Numbered from the stretch's first letter, positions 42,477-51,199 are shown. The stretch: DNA of 58,154 bases from Micromonospora sicca (GCF_003172935.1 NZ_QGKS01000263.1:1-58154); one strand, 5' to 3'. Translations and numbers: made by a program. The notes: generated from the letters alone by a model not told the origin.

Positions 42477-42511
42477 CAGTGGGCCCCGGCCGTCGCGGCC
42501 GGGGCCCACTG
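42477..42511 (+). terminator. Terminator after the WbpA-like gene
   Basis: Perfect 16-bp stem CAGTGGGCCCCGGCCG with loop TCG, 13 bases after the stop codon. Confidence 0.82.
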
Positions 42512-42654
42512 CGTTTGCGCCGCCCGGCGGACACCGGTGGCGAGGGGTCGTCGGCCGTTCACCCGGGCAATACTTGGGTTACCTGGCCCGTTCAAGGCCG
42601 CAGCCGCCCGGTATCGGATCTCATCGACGCCGGTGGGCAGACAGGGAGCGTTCC

Positions 42655-44403
42655 TTGTTCAGCAGAGTACGGAGCCAGCAGGGCATCGCCACGGTCGGCG
42701 CGGTGCTGCTGGCGTACGGGATCATGGTCCTGGCCGGCGTCTTCGGCTGGGTGGTCCCGTTCGCGGTCGCGGGGCTGGTCGCCATCGCCGGTGAGTTCGC
42801 CCTCGCCACCCGGTTCGCCGCGACCGGCGAGCTGCTGGAGAAGGGCGGGCTCGGGCTGGTCTGGCGGCAGCTCACCCGGGACCTGTCGGTCGTCCTGCTG
42901 GCCGTCAGCGCGGTCCGCCCGAGCGTGGGCGGCACAGTCGTCGTCATGCTGCTGCCCGCCGCGCTCTGGGCCCTCGCGGTCGGCACCGGCGCCCTCGCGG
43001 TGCTCGGCGAGCGGCGGGCCAGCACCCCGGCGTACACCCGCAACATCGACCTGGGCGGGTCGGGCCGGGTGCCGGCCCCGCCGGCCTGGGCGCGCCGCAT
43101 CGAGGGGGACCGGCTGCCGCTGCTCAACCTGCTGCTAGTGCCGGCGGCCGTGGTGGCCGCGCTGACCGACCGGGTGACGCCGGTGGTGGTGACCGGGCTG
43201 GTCACCCTCGCCGTGGGCGCGGTGACGGCGGCGGTGCTAGCGCTGAGCTGGCTGCGCGGGCGGGGCCGGACGCCGGGGGTGCTGCCGGCGCTGGATGCCT
43301 GGCTGCGCCGGGAGCGGCCCGAGGTGGCGCTCTACTTCGCCGGCCCGGCGAAAGACGTCTACCAGGCCAACATGTGGCTCGCGCCGATCGAGGCGGCCGG
43401 GCACCGGGCGGTCGTGCTGCTGCGCGCCGAGGAGGCGTTCCGCGAGCTGGCCGACACCCGGCTGCCGGTGGCCTGCGTACCGGCCGGCGTCGACTTCATG
43501 AACCTCGACCTGAGCACCATCCGGTTCGCCCTGTACGCGGCCAACGTCGGCGCCAACATCCACCTGCTCCGCGAGCCGGGCGTGAAGCACGTCTTCGTCG
43601 GCCACGGCGACAGCGACAAGCAGGCCAGCGTCAACCCCTACAGTAAGGTGTACGACGAGGTCTGGGTGGCCGGTCCGGCCGGCCGGGAGCGGTACGCCCG
43701 CGCCGGGGTGGGCGTGCTGGACCGCGACATCGTGGAGATCGGCCGCCCGCAGCTCGCCGGGGTGCATACCTTCGGCTCGGCGGCCACCGACCGCCCGTTC
43801 ACCGTGCTCTACGCTCCCACCTGGGAGGGCTGGCTCGACGACGACCCGTACCACACCTCGCTGGTGCTGATGGGGGAGCGGATCGTGACCGGGCTGCTCG
43901 CCACCGGCGGGGTCCGGGTGGTCTACAAGCCGCACCCGCTGACCGGCACCCGGTCGAAGCAGGCCCGGGCGGCGCACAAGCGGATCGTCACCCGGATCCG
44001 CGCCGCCGGCGGGGACACCGACGCCACCTCGCTGGACGGCACCGCCCACCTGGTGGTCACCGGCCGTACGCCGGCCCTATTCGACTGCTTCAACACCACC
44101 GACCTGCTGATCAGCGACGTCTCCAGCGTGGTCTCCGACTTCGTGCAGAGCGAGCGGCCGTACGTGGTGGCCAACCCGGCGGGCCTGCCCGAGGACGAGT
44201 TCCGGCGGACGTATCCGACCGCCCGGGCGGCGTACCTGCTCTCCCCGGACTGCGGTGAGCTGGCGAAGGTGATCACCGTCACCCGGGCTGGGGACGACCC
44301 GATGACCGAGGCGCGGCGGGAACTGAAGGAGTACCTGCTCGGACCCGCCGGGGTGAACCCGATGGACCGGTTCCGGGCGGAGATCGACCGCCTCTGCGAC
44401 TGA
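42655..44403 (+). CDS. CDP-polyol phosphotransferase, TagF/TagB-like, second copy
   Basis: A 582-residue relative of the protein at 22683, with the same plan: N-terminal hydrophobic segments (VGAVLLAYGIMVLAGVFGWV, LLNLLLVPAAVVAAL), then a glycerophosphotransferase domain with HVFVGHGDSDKQASVNPYSK, VEIGRPQLAGV, VLYAPTWEGW, VVYKPHPLTGT and TDLLISDVSSVVSDFVQSERP. Both conserved His are present. One copy may prime and the other polymerise. The TTG start at 42655 has GGGAG about 7 bases upstream; homology begins there. It stands alone between two terminators. Confidence 0.88.
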   Translation: MFSRVRSQQGIATVGAVLLAYGIMVLAGVFGWVVPFAVAGLVAIAGEFALATRFAATGELLEKGGLGLVWRQLTRDLSVVLLAVSAVRPSVGGTVVVMLLPAALWALAVGTGALAVLGERRASTPAYTRNIDLGGSGRVPAPPAWARRIEGDRLPLLNLLLVPAAVVAALTDRVTPVVVTGLVTLAVGAVTAAVLALSWLRGRGRTPGVLPALDAWLRRERPEVALYFAGPAKDVYQANMWLAPIEAAGHRAVVLLRAEEAFRELADTRLPVACVPAGVDFMNLDLSTIRFALYAANVGANIHLLREPGVKHVFVGHGDSDKQASVNPYSKVYDEVWVAGPAGRERYARAGVGVLDRDIVEIGRPQLAGVHTFGSAATDRPFTVLYAPTWEGWLDDDPYHTSLVLMGERIVTGLLATGGVRVVYKPHPLTGTRSKQARAAHKRIVTRIRAAGGDTDATSLDGTAHLVVTGRTPALFDCFNTTDLLISDVSSVVSDFVQSERPYVVANPAGLPEDEFRRTYPTARAAYLLSPDCGELAKVITVTRAGDDPMTEARRELKEYLLGPAGVNPMDRFRAEIDRLCD

Positions 44404-44420
44404 CCGCCGCGCCGACGAAA

Positions 44421-44449
44421 GGGGGCGACGGCCGACGGCCGTCGCCCCC
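44421..44449. terminator. Bidirectional terminator
   Basis: Perfect 13-bp stem GGGGGCGACGGCC with loop GAC between the converging TagF-like and WbpD-like genes; C-rich on one side, G-rich on the other. Confidence 0.75.
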
Positions 44450-44461
44450 CCGCTGCGTGCG

Positions 44462-45001
44462 TCAGCCCCGCTGCGGCGGGTTGTCGACGTCCCGGGAGAT
44501 GACCTCGCCCCGCTCGTCGACCCAGCCCTTCGGCCGCGCCGGGTTGCCGGCGACCAGCTGGTACGGCTGGACGTCCTTGGTCACCACCGAACCGGCGGCG
44601 ATCATCGCGAACTCGCCGACCTCGATCCCGCAGACCAGGGTGGCGTTGGCGCCGATCGAGGCGCCCCGGCGGACCAGCGTCGGGGTGATCTTCCAGTCCG
44701 GGTTCTGGGCGCGCGGGCGGAAGTCGTTGGTGAAGACCGCGCACGGGCCCACGAAGACCTCGTCCTCGATGGTCACGCCCTGGTAGACGGAGACGTTGTT
44801 CTGGATCTTCACCAGGTCGCCGACCGTGACGCCGGCGTCGACGTACACGTTGCGCCCGATGACGCAGCCGGCGCCGACCTGCGCGGTCGAGCGGATGTGG
44901 GCCAGGTGCCAGACCTTGGTGCCGTCGCCGACCTGGGCGCCCTCCTCCACGTCGGCCGTCGGGTGGACGAAGACAGGGGACCGGTCGTTGGTGTCAGTCA
45001 T
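44462..45001 (-). CDS. Left-handed beta-helix N-acetyltransferase, WbpD-like
   Basis: A 179-residue hexapeptide-repeat transferase. Successive turns such as VGDGTKVWHLAHIRSTAQVG, AGCVIGRNVYVDAGVTVGD and VSVYQGVTIEDEVFVGP build the beta helix. FTNDFRPRAQN, RRGASIGANATLVCGIEVGE and VTKDVQPYQLVAGNPAR close the active site. It matches WbpD/WlbB, which acetylate the 3-amino group of UDP-2-acetamido-3-amino-glucuronate with acetyl-CoA. With the WbpA, WbpB and WbpE-like genes in this window, the route to the 2,3-diacetamido uronic acid is complete. The ATG directly abuts GAAGG, so the start may be slightly off. Confidence 0.9.
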   Translation of the reverse strand: MTDTNDRSPVFVHPTADVEEGAQVGDGTKVWHLAHIRSTAQVGAGCVIGRNVYVDAGVTVGDLVKIQNNVSVYQGVTIEDEVFVGPCAVFTNDFRPRAQNPDWKITPTLVRRGASIGANATLVCGIEVGEFAMIAAGSVVTKDVQPYQLVAGNPARPKGWVDERGEVISRDVDNPPQRG

Positions 45002-45162
45002 CCTTCAACTCGCATCGTCGCAGGGCGCGTCGTCGCGCCGTCGGTGCCGCGTGGTTGCCGCGCCGGTTGACCGTCGCGGCCGCGCGGGCCAGGACCGCCC
45101 GGCCGCCCCGGACTCTCGCTGCCGAGGCCGGGGCGCGGGCTCGGCGTAGCATAACGAGGCCG

Positions 45163-45501
45163 TCAGCCGAGCAGCGCCGCCACCGCGTCGGCGGCGGGTG
45201 TGTCCGCCGGCAACGCCTCCGCCGCGAGCACCGCGTCGACCGGCAGCACGCCGTAGAGGTGCGGGAAGAGCGCCCCGCCCCGGGACGGCTCCCAGCGCAG
45301 CGCCCCGCCCAGCCGGTCCGGGTCGACGCTGAGCAGCGTGAGCCCGGTGACCCCGCCGAACACCCGGCGAGCGGTCTCCACCACCTGGTCGGGGCCGGAG
45401 AGGTGGATGTACCCGTCCTGGTGGTCCATGGCCGTGCCGGTGAAGTGCCCCGCGGCGCGGGCCCGGTCCCACTCGTCGGTCGACAGAATCTTGTAGATCA
45501 T
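45163..45501 (-). CDS. DUF952 family protein
   Basis: A 112-residue cytoplasmic protein: MIYKILSTDEWDRARAAGHF, GYIHLSGPDQVVETARRVFG and FPHLYGVLPVDAVLAAEAL match the DUF952 family throughout. No activity is established for the family, although its fold resembles glutathione-S-transferase N-terminal or ADP-ribosyltransferase-like small domains. The start is ambiguous among GTG 45510, GTG 45507, ATG 45504 and ATG 45501; the last matches the family start. It does not obviously belong to the wall-polymer locus around it. Confidence 0.82.
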   Translation of the reverse strand: MIYKILSTDEWDRARAAGHFTGTAMDHQDGYIHLSGPDQVVETARRVFGGVTGLTLLSVDPDRLGGALRWEPSRGGALFPHLYGVLPVDAVLAAEALPADTPAADAVAALLG

Positions 45502-45608
45502 CATCACCACCGCAGCCTAGGGCGGCGCGCCGGTCGGTTCACCGGTACCGCCCCGAGCGGGCCCGCCCAACCGGCATGCTCGGATGCGACAGGTGCGGAG
45601 GGATGCCG

Positions 45609-45920
45609 ATGGCGAGCTACGACGACGACTGGACCGACGGTCAGCGGGCCGTCTACGACGAGTGCCACCAGGCCGGCACCGAGTGGGCCGGCGACCCGGA
45701 CACCCCCAGCGAGGACGTGCAGCACGTGATCAACCTGGCCGAGGCGGACGACGACACCCTCGGCGCGTCGGAGAGCGACTATCCGCCGCTGGTCGACGCC
45801 GTCACCCAGGCCACCGGCGTGGCGGTGACCAGCGTGCCGCTCAGCCACCACGACCCCGGCTTCCGCGGCTTCGTCGACGGGGTCCGGGACGCCACCGCCG
45901 ACGAGGTCTTCGGCCTTTGA
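45609..45920 (+). CDS. Small acidic hypothetical protein
   Basis: Not recognised. The 103-residue product is strongly acidic (MASYDDDWTDGQ, SEDVQHVINLAEADDDTLG) with no membrane segment or signal. GGAGG stands 7 bases before the ATG at 45609, which decides this start over 45603 and 45576. Third positions are GC-rich, so it is probably expressed. It lies between DUF952 (divergent) and the PIG-V-like gene (convergent). Confidence 0.65.
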   Translation: MASYDDDWTDGQRAVYDECHQAGTEWAGDPDTPSEDVQHVINLAEADDDTLGASESDYPPLVDAVTQATGVAVTSVPLSHHDPGFRGFVDGVRDATADEVFGL

Positions 45921-45966
45921 CCGGGCCGGTGGGCGTCGGCGGCCCCGCCATCGGGTCGCCGGAGGG

Positions 45967-47238
45967 CTACGGCGACGACTTCCAGACCAGGCTCAGGTAC
46001 GTGCCGTACCAGCCGGAGACGAGCACGAGGAACGCGAAGACGGTGAGCACGGTGCTCCGCCGGGCCTTGGCGAGCCCCATGGCGATCGGCAGGAGGAGCG
46101 TGAAGGCGGGCACCAGGTAGCGCCCCTTCGCCCAGTAGTAGTTCTCCGTGCCGACGCTGATCAGGAAGAAGGCGATCGAGTAGATCACCAGGGGCAGCGG
46201 GTAGCGGTGCAGGACGAGCAGCGCGATCAGCACCACCGCCATGCCCAGCAGCAGGGTGGACATGTAGGGCGCCAGTCGCGACGGCTCGGTCAGCACCTCC
46301 ATCAAGGTGTTGACCGTCGACACGCCGCCGTCGAAGCCGATCTTCCAGGCCGTCTCCTGCATGTGGAAGTAGCCGTCGGCCCGGCCCAGCCGGTGCCCGA
46401 TCCAGGCCAGGTAGCCCAGGTAGCCGAGCGGGGAGAGCGCCGCCGCCGCCCACGGCCGCCAGCCGTCCTGCCGGCGGACGATCGCCACCAGCGCGGTCAC
46501 CCCGACCGCGGCGGCCAGCGTCGTCGCGGTGGGTCGGGCGAGGCCGGCGACCAGGCAGAGCAGGCCGGCGGCCACCCACTGCCGGCGCAGCAGCGCGTAG
46601 AGCGTCCACGCGACGAGCGCGGTGAAGATCGTCTCCGTGTACGCCATGTTCTGCACGATGGCGTGCGGGAGCACCGCCCAGAGGCCGACCAGGAGCAGGC
46701 CGACCCGGCGGGAGCCGAGGTGGGCGCCGACCGCGTAGATCCCCCAGGCGGCGGCCAGCCCGGCCAGCCAGGAGACGATCAGCGCGGCGACCTGCGTGGA
46801 GAACGGGGTCACGGCGGCGACCGCCGCGATGAGCCCCGGGTAGAGCGGGAAGAACGGCAGGTTGGGCAGCGTGCTGCGGGACTCCGGGTGGTGGTTGTTC
46901 GCCAGGCCCGCGTCGTACCCGTCGTTGGCGATCTGCACGTACCAGATGCCGTCGAACCGGCTGTGCAGCAGGGACCAGAAGTCCGCACCCGCGCGGTGGG
47001 CGAAGAGCGCGAGGATGATCAGCCCGCTGAGCCGCAGCAGGGCGTAGAGCGCCACCGCCTGCGCCGCCGGGAACCGCCGCCAGGATGCCGGTCGGCGCTC
47101 GTCGGTCGGCTCGTCCACCCGGCCCTCCCGAGCGGCGGGACCTGGCGCGCCGGTGGGGCGGTCCGGGTCGAGCGCAGTCGGGGCGTCGACGTCGCGGTGA
47201 GGCGCGGACTCGTCGTGCGCGGCAGCGGGAGCGGACAC
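45967..47238 (-). CDS. PIG-V-like membrane mannosyltransferase, copy 2
   Basis: A 423-residue membrane protein closely matching the copy at 36562: SRFDGIWYVQIANDGYDAG, NLPFFPLYPGLIAAVAAV, LPHAIVQNMAYTETIFTAL and LARPTATTL align in order, and both end in a short W-x-SP tail. The cytoplasmic N-terminus of about 60 residues is acidic and Pro-rich. The GTG at 47238 is preferred; an in-frame ATG at 47421 would overlap the divergent response regulator gene. It probably transfers a lipid-linked sugar outside the membrane. Confidence 0.86.
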   Translation of the reverse strand: MSAPAAAHDESAPHRDVDAPTALDPDRPTGAPGPAAREGRVDEPTDERRPASWRRFPAAQAVALYALLRLSGLIILALFAHRAGADFWSLLHSRFDGIWYVQIANDGYDAGLANNHHPESRSTLPNLPFFPLYPGLIAAVAAVTPFSTQVAALIVSWLAGLAAAWGIYAVGAHLGSRRVGLLLVGLWAVLPHAIVQNMAYTETIFTALVAWTLYALLRRQWVAAGLLCLVAGLARPTATTLAAAVGVTALVAIVRRQDGWRPWAAAALSPLGYLGYLAWIGHRLGRADGYFHMQETAWKIGFDGGVSTVNTLMEVLTEPSRLAPYMSTLLLGMAVVLIALLVLHRYPLPLVIYSIAFFLISVGTENYYWAKGRYLVPAFTLLLPIAMGLAKARRSTVLTVFAFLVLVSGWYGTYLSLVWKSSP

Positions 47239-47315
47239 AAGGCAAGACCTTAACTCACCGGGTCCGGTGGCATCCGACCCGGCGAGGGACGGGGGCTCCC
47301 GCCGCGCGGGCCCGT

Positions 47316-47335
47316 CTGCCACCATTCGTGGGCAG
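47316..47335. promoter_or_regulatory. Inverted repeat between PIG-V copy 2 and the response regulator
   Basis: CTGCCAC-N5-GTGGGCAG in the 121-base divergent gap, 24 bases before the response regulator start. It could be an operator for autoregulation. Confidence 0.3.
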
Positions 47336-47359
47336 CACGTCGAGGGGATGGGGGCACGG

Positions 47360-48016
47360 GTGCGGATCCTCCTGGTCGAGGACGACCGTCGGGTCGCCGC
47401 CGCCCTGTCGTCCGCCCTCACCCGGCGCGGCTACGAGGTGGAACACGCGGCCACCGTCGCCGCCGCCCTGTCGGCCGCCCCCTGCGACCTGGTGCTGCTC
47501 GACCTGACCCTGCCCGACGGCGACGGCACGGACCTGTGCCGGGAACTGCGCCGGCGCAGCAGCCAGCTCGGCATCATCGCGGTGACCGCCCGGGGCGAGG
47601 AACGCGACCGGGTGCTCGGCCTGCGGCTCGGCGCCGACGACTACGTGGTCAAGCCCTTCTCGATGGTGGAGCTGCAGGCCCGGATCGAGGCGGTGCTGCG
47701 CCGGGCCGCCCACACCGTGCCGGAGCGGAACCTGATCGAGGCCGGGCCGGTCCGGATCGACGTGGCCGGGCGGACGGTGCGCGTGGCCGGTCGGTCGGTC
47801 GCCCTCACCCGCAAGGAGTTCGACATCCTGGTCTCCCTCGCCCGGCAACCCGGGGTGGCCGTGCCCCGGGACCGGATCCTGCTCGACGTCTGGGGCACCA
47901 CCTGGGCCGACCGGCACACCGTGGAGGTGCACGTGGGCTCGCTGCGCGGCAAGCTCGGCGACCCGACCCTGGTGGAGACGGTCCGCGGGGTCGGCTACCG
48001 GCTCCGCGGCGAGTGA
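47360..48016 (+). CDS. OmpR/PhoB-family response regulator
   Basis: A 218-residue regulator. The receiver domain has VRILLVEDD (acidic pocket), phospho-acceptor Asp48 in LVLLDLTLPDGDG, Thr in IIAVTARGEE and Lys98 in DDYVVKPFS. The DNA-binding winged helix has VALTRKEFDILVSLARQPG and HTVEVHVGSLRGKLGD then VETVRGVGYRL. GTG 47360 gives the usual family start; ATG 47348 is an alternative. The sensor kinase follows after 9 bases with its ribosome site inside the gap. Confidence 0.95.
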   Translation: MRILLVEDDRRVAAALSSALTRRGYEVEHAATVAAALSAAPCDLVLLDLTLPDGDGTDLCRELRRRSSQLGIIAVTARGEERDRVLGLRLGADDYVVKPFSMVELQARIEAVLRRAAHTVPERNLIEAGPVRIDVAGRTVRVAGRSVALTRKEFDILVSLARQPGVAVPRDRILLDVWGTTWADRHTVEVHVGSLRGKLGDPTLVETVRGVGYRLRGE

Positions 48017-48025
48017 GGAGGCCCG

Positions 48026-49456
48026 GTGCGTCGTCGGCTGGTGATCAGCTACCTGCTGCTGATGGTGCTGGTGCTGCTGGCGCTGGAGACGCCGCTGGCG
48101 GCCACCCTGGCCAGCCGCGAGACCGACCGGGTCCGCGCCGACCGGCTCGCCGACGCCACCCGCTTCGCCTCGCTGGCCGGTCCGGCGCTGCGCGGCGGCG
48201 TACCCGGCCCGCTCGACGGTGAGCTGGGCGCCTACGACGAGCTGTACGGCATCGGCGCGGCCGTGGTCGATCGGGACGGCCGTACGGTGGTCGCCTCCAC
48301 CAGTTGGGAGCCCGGCCACGGCACCGCGTCGGCGCTGGACACCGCGCTGGCCGGGCAGCAGTTCAGCGGGCCCGATTCGGTGTGGCCCTGGGCGGACGGG
48401 CCGGTGGTGGTGGCGGTCCCGATCAACGACGGCGGCGAGGTGCTGGGCGCGGTGGTGACCGCCACCCCGGTCGACCGGGTGCGGCGTACCGTCACCTCCT
48501 GGTGGCTGCTGCTCGCCGGGATCGGCCTGCTCGCGGTGCTGGCCTGCGTGTCCACCGCGTTCGGGCTGGCCGGCTGGGTGCTGCGCCCGGTCACCGAGCT
48601 GGACGCGGTGACCCACGAGATCGCCGAGGGCGACCGGGGCGCGCGGGTCCGCCCGCGCCTGGGCCCGCCGGAGCTGCGCCGGCTGGCGGCGAGCTTCAAC
48701 AACATGGCCGACGCGGTCTCCGACGTGATGGACCGGCAGCGCGCCTTCGTCGCGCACGCCAGCCACCAGCTGCGCAACCCGTTGACCGCGCTGCGGCTGC
48801 GGGTGGAGGAGCTGGGGCCGAGCCTCACCGACCCGGACGGCCGCGCCGAGCACCGCCTGGCGCTGGAAGAGACCGACCGGTTGGCCCGGGTGCTCGACGC
48901 GCTGCTCACCCTGGCCCGGGCCGAACGGGAGGAGAACCAGCGGATCAGCGTGGACGCCGTGGAGCTGGCCGCCTCCCGGGTGACCGCCTGGCAGCCGCTG
49001 GCCCGGCACCGGTCGGTCGCCCTCCGGCTCGTCACGGTCGACGCCCCCGCGTACGCCCGGACCGTCCCCACCGCCATCGACCAGGCGCTCGACGCGTTGA
49101 TCGACAACGCGGTGAAGTTCAGCGGCGACGGGGGAGAGGTCACCGTCACCGTCCGCCCGGCCGACGGGGGCACCGCGCTGGAGGTGCGGGACACCGGCCC
49201 GGGCATGACCGCGAGCCAGCTCGGCCAGGCCACCGAGCGGTTCTGGCGGGCCCCGGACGTGCAGAACGTCGACGGCGCCGGGCTGGGGTTGACCATCGTC
49301 GCGGTGCTGGTGGACGCCTCGGACGGCCGGCTCACCATGCGGCCGGGGGAGCCCCGGGGGCTGGTCGCGGAGCTGTGGTTCCCGGCCCCGGACGAGGCCG
49401 GCGTCGACGCCGACGACGCCGAGTCCGTCGAGCCGGTCGGCTCCGACGCCGGTTAG
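48026..49456 (+). CDS. Sensor histidine kinase
   Basis: A 476-residue kinase. Membrane segments at about 6-26 and 158-182 enclose an extracytoplasmic sensor of about 130 residues. HAMP follows (LRPVTELDAVTHEIAEGDRG), then HisKA with His247 in FVAHASHQLRNPLTALRLR, and the ATPase boxes N (IDNAVKFSGD), G1 (VRDTGPGM) and G2 (DGAGLGLTIV). It should phosphorylate the adjacent response regulator. Its stop codon overlaps that of the TAXI lipoprotein gene on the other strand by 4 bases. A link between the two, with the lipoprotein presenting a ligand, is possible but unproven. Confidence 0.94.
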   Translation: MRRRLVISYLLLMVLVLLALETPLAATLASRETDRVRADRLADATRFASLAGPALRGGVPGPLDGELGAYDELYGIGAAVVDRDGRTVVASTSWEPGHGTASALDTALAGQQFSGPDSVWPWADGPVVVAVPINDGGEVLGAVVTATPVDRVRRTVTSWWLLLAGIGLLAVLACVSTAFGLAGWVLRPVTELDAVTHEIAEGDRGARVRPRLGPPELRRLAASFNNMADAVSDVMDRQRAFVAHASHQLRNPLTALRLRVEELGPSLTDPDGRAEHRLALEETDRLARVLDALLTLARAEREENQRISVDAVELAASRVTAWQPLARHRSVALRLVTVDAPAYARTVPTAIDQALDALIDNAVKFSGDGGEVTVTVRPADGGTALEVRDTGPGMTASQLGQATERFWRAPDVQNVDGAGLGLTIVAVLVDASDGRLTMRPGEPRGLVAELWFPAPDEAGVDADDAESVEPVGSDAG

Positions 49457-50421
49457 GGCTTGGTCGCCCGGTACCAGTCGGCGGCGCCGGGATGCAGCGG
49501 CAGCGGGGTGGTGACGATCGCCGAGCGGGGGCTCATCCGGCCGGCGGCCGGATGCGCGGCGGCCAGCTCCGCCCGGCGCTCCATCAGCAGCCGGGTCACC
49601 TCGCGGACCAGCGCCTCGGGCAGGTCGGCGCGGACGATCAGATAGTTCGGGTTCGCCACCGTGCTGACCGGCGGGGCCCCGTACACCGACCGGGGGACGT
49701 CCCGGGTCACGTAGACCTGCCCGTACCCGCGGCGCAGCGGCTCGGTCCACTCGCCCAGGTCGACGATCCGGACGGCGGTGGCCTTGGCCAGCTCCTCCAC
49801 GCCGCGGACCGGCAGGCCGCCGGAGAAGAAGAAGGCGTCGATCCGGCCGGCGCGCAGCGCGGCGACCGAATCGTCCAGGCTCAGGTGCTCCTGGCGGACC
49901 ACGTCGCCGCCGAGCCGGGCCACGTCCAGCAGCCGGGTGGCGGTGACCTCGGTGCCGGAGCCCTCCGCGCCCACCGAGACCCGCCGCCCGCGCAGGTCGG
50001 CCAGCGTCCGTACCGGCGTCCCGGCGGTGGTGACCAGGTGCAGCAGGTCGTCGTAGACCCGGGCCACGGCGAGCACGCCGGGCTGCTCCGGCGCCGCGGT
50101 CGGCAACACGTCGGCCTGGGTGAAGCCCAGTTCGGCCTCGCCGGACCCGACCAGCCGGACGTTCTGCGCGGACGCGGCGGTGACCACCACGCTGGCCCGC
50201 ACCCCGGGCAGCTCCCGGTTGAGGACCGCCGCCAGCGACTGCCCGAAGGCGTGGTAGACCGCGGTCGGGCTGCCGGTCGCGATCCGGATCCGCACCGGTT
50301 CGGCGCGTTCGTCCCGGCAGCCGCCGAGCCCGGCCAGCGCGGTCACCAGCATCAGCACCATCAGCGGCGCGGCGGCCCGGCGCGGACGGCGGACAGACCA
50401 GCTACGGCTCACGGGCTGCAC
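49453..50421 (-). CDS. TAXI-family TRAP solute-binding lipoprotein
   Basis: A 322-residue protein with a lipoprotein signal: basic start, MVLMLVTALAGLGGC lipobox with Cys about residue 35. The mature part matches TAXI proteins: IRIATGSPTAVYHAFGQSLA, ASAQNVRLVGSGEAELGFTQ, VSVGAEGSGTEVTA, GRIDAFFFSGGLPV and NPNYLIVRADLPEALV. TAXI proteins normally deliver substrates to a TRAP membrane permease, but no such gene is present here. It may serve a distant permease or the convergent sensor kinase. GTG at 50421 or 50412. Confidence 0.92.
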   Translation of the reverse strand: MQPVSRSWSVRRPRRAAAPLMVLMLVTALAGLGGCRDERAEPVRIRIATGSPTAVYHAFGQSLAAVLNRELPGVRASVVVTAASAQNVRLVGSGEAELGFTQADVLPTAAPEQPGVLAVARVYDDLLHLVTTAGTPVRTLADLRGRRVSVGAEGSGTEVTATRLLDVARLGGDVVRQEHLSLDDSVAALRAGRIDAFFFSGGLPVRGVEELAKATAVRIVDLGEWTEPLRRGYGQVYVTRDVPRSVYGAPPVSTVANPNYLIVRADLPEALVREVTRLLMERRAELAAAHPAAGRMSPRSAIVTTPLPLHPGAADWYRATKP

Positions 50422-50536
50422 TGTGCGCCGTGCACGCCGCCGCGCGCAAGCCCGCCCGGTCCGGCGGGTGCCCCGCTGCCGCGCCGGGGACTTTGCCCGA
50501 CGGTCGCGTCCGCCCGGCGTCCGCAGTCGGCCGGGG

Positions 50537-51199
50537 TCAGCAGGCGGGGGCGAGGGCGGCGCTGTCCAGGATCCGGTCCCGGTGCGGGCCGTGCGCGACG
50601 CTCACCACGAAGCAGCCGGCGCCCGGCCGGAGCAGCGCCGGGACGTCCAGCAGGGCGGCGCCGCGGACCAGCACCGCCGCCAGCTCCCGGTCGGTCAGCC
50701 GGACACCGAGGATGTGCCGGCGGACGTGCCGGCCGCCGGCCAGCAACGCCGAGCGCCAGGCGGCGGCGGCCAGCCGGGGCCGCCACACCCGCCGGGCGGT
50801 CGACGCACCGGGCACCGGCCCGCCGAGCAGTTCCCGGCGGCCCTGCCGCCAGCCGGCCTCCAGCAGCGTCGCGTACGCCGACCGCTGCTCCCGCGGCACG
50901 GACAGCCGGTGCAGCTCGTACCGGCGGCGCAGGCCGCCCGTGGTCAACTCGTGCTCCACCGGCACGTCGAGCCGAACGAGCAGCTGCCGCATCCGGCGCG
51001 CCGCGTCCTCCCGGTTGAACTCGGCGACCCCGCCCCGATACGTCTCGACGGTCGGCCGGCGGCCGTCCGTGGCCGGTGGCGGGGTGCAGCGCACCAGGCA
51101 GGCGACCTCGAACGCGTCGGCCAGGGTCAGCCAGTCCAGTGGTGGCGGTGTCGACGGCAGGCGGGGCCGGTCGAGCAGGGTGGTGGGTTCGAGGGCCAT
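50537..51199 (-). CDS. Hypothetical protein, 220 residues
   Basis: Not recognised. It is Arg and Ala-rich with no clear signal or membrane segment. Conserved-looking stretches are LDWLTLADAFEVACLVRCTP, REDAARRMRQLLVRLD and AAWRSALLAGGRHVRRH. ATG at 51199 follows GGAGCGG. It ends 115 bases upstream (in its own direction) of the lipoprotein gene start and could be the first gene of that pair. Third-position GC bias supports coding. Confidence 0.65.
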   Translation of the reverse strand: MALEPTTLLDRPRLPSTPPPLDWLTLADAFEVACLVRCTPPPATDGRRPTVETYRGGVAEFNREDAARRMRQLLVRLDVPVEHELTTGGLRRRYELHRLSVPREQRSAYATLLEAGWRQGRRELLGGPVPGASTARRVWRPRLAAAAWRSALLAGGRHVRRHILGVRLTDRELAAVLVRGAALLDVPALLRPGAGCFVVSVAHGPHRDRILDSAALAPAC

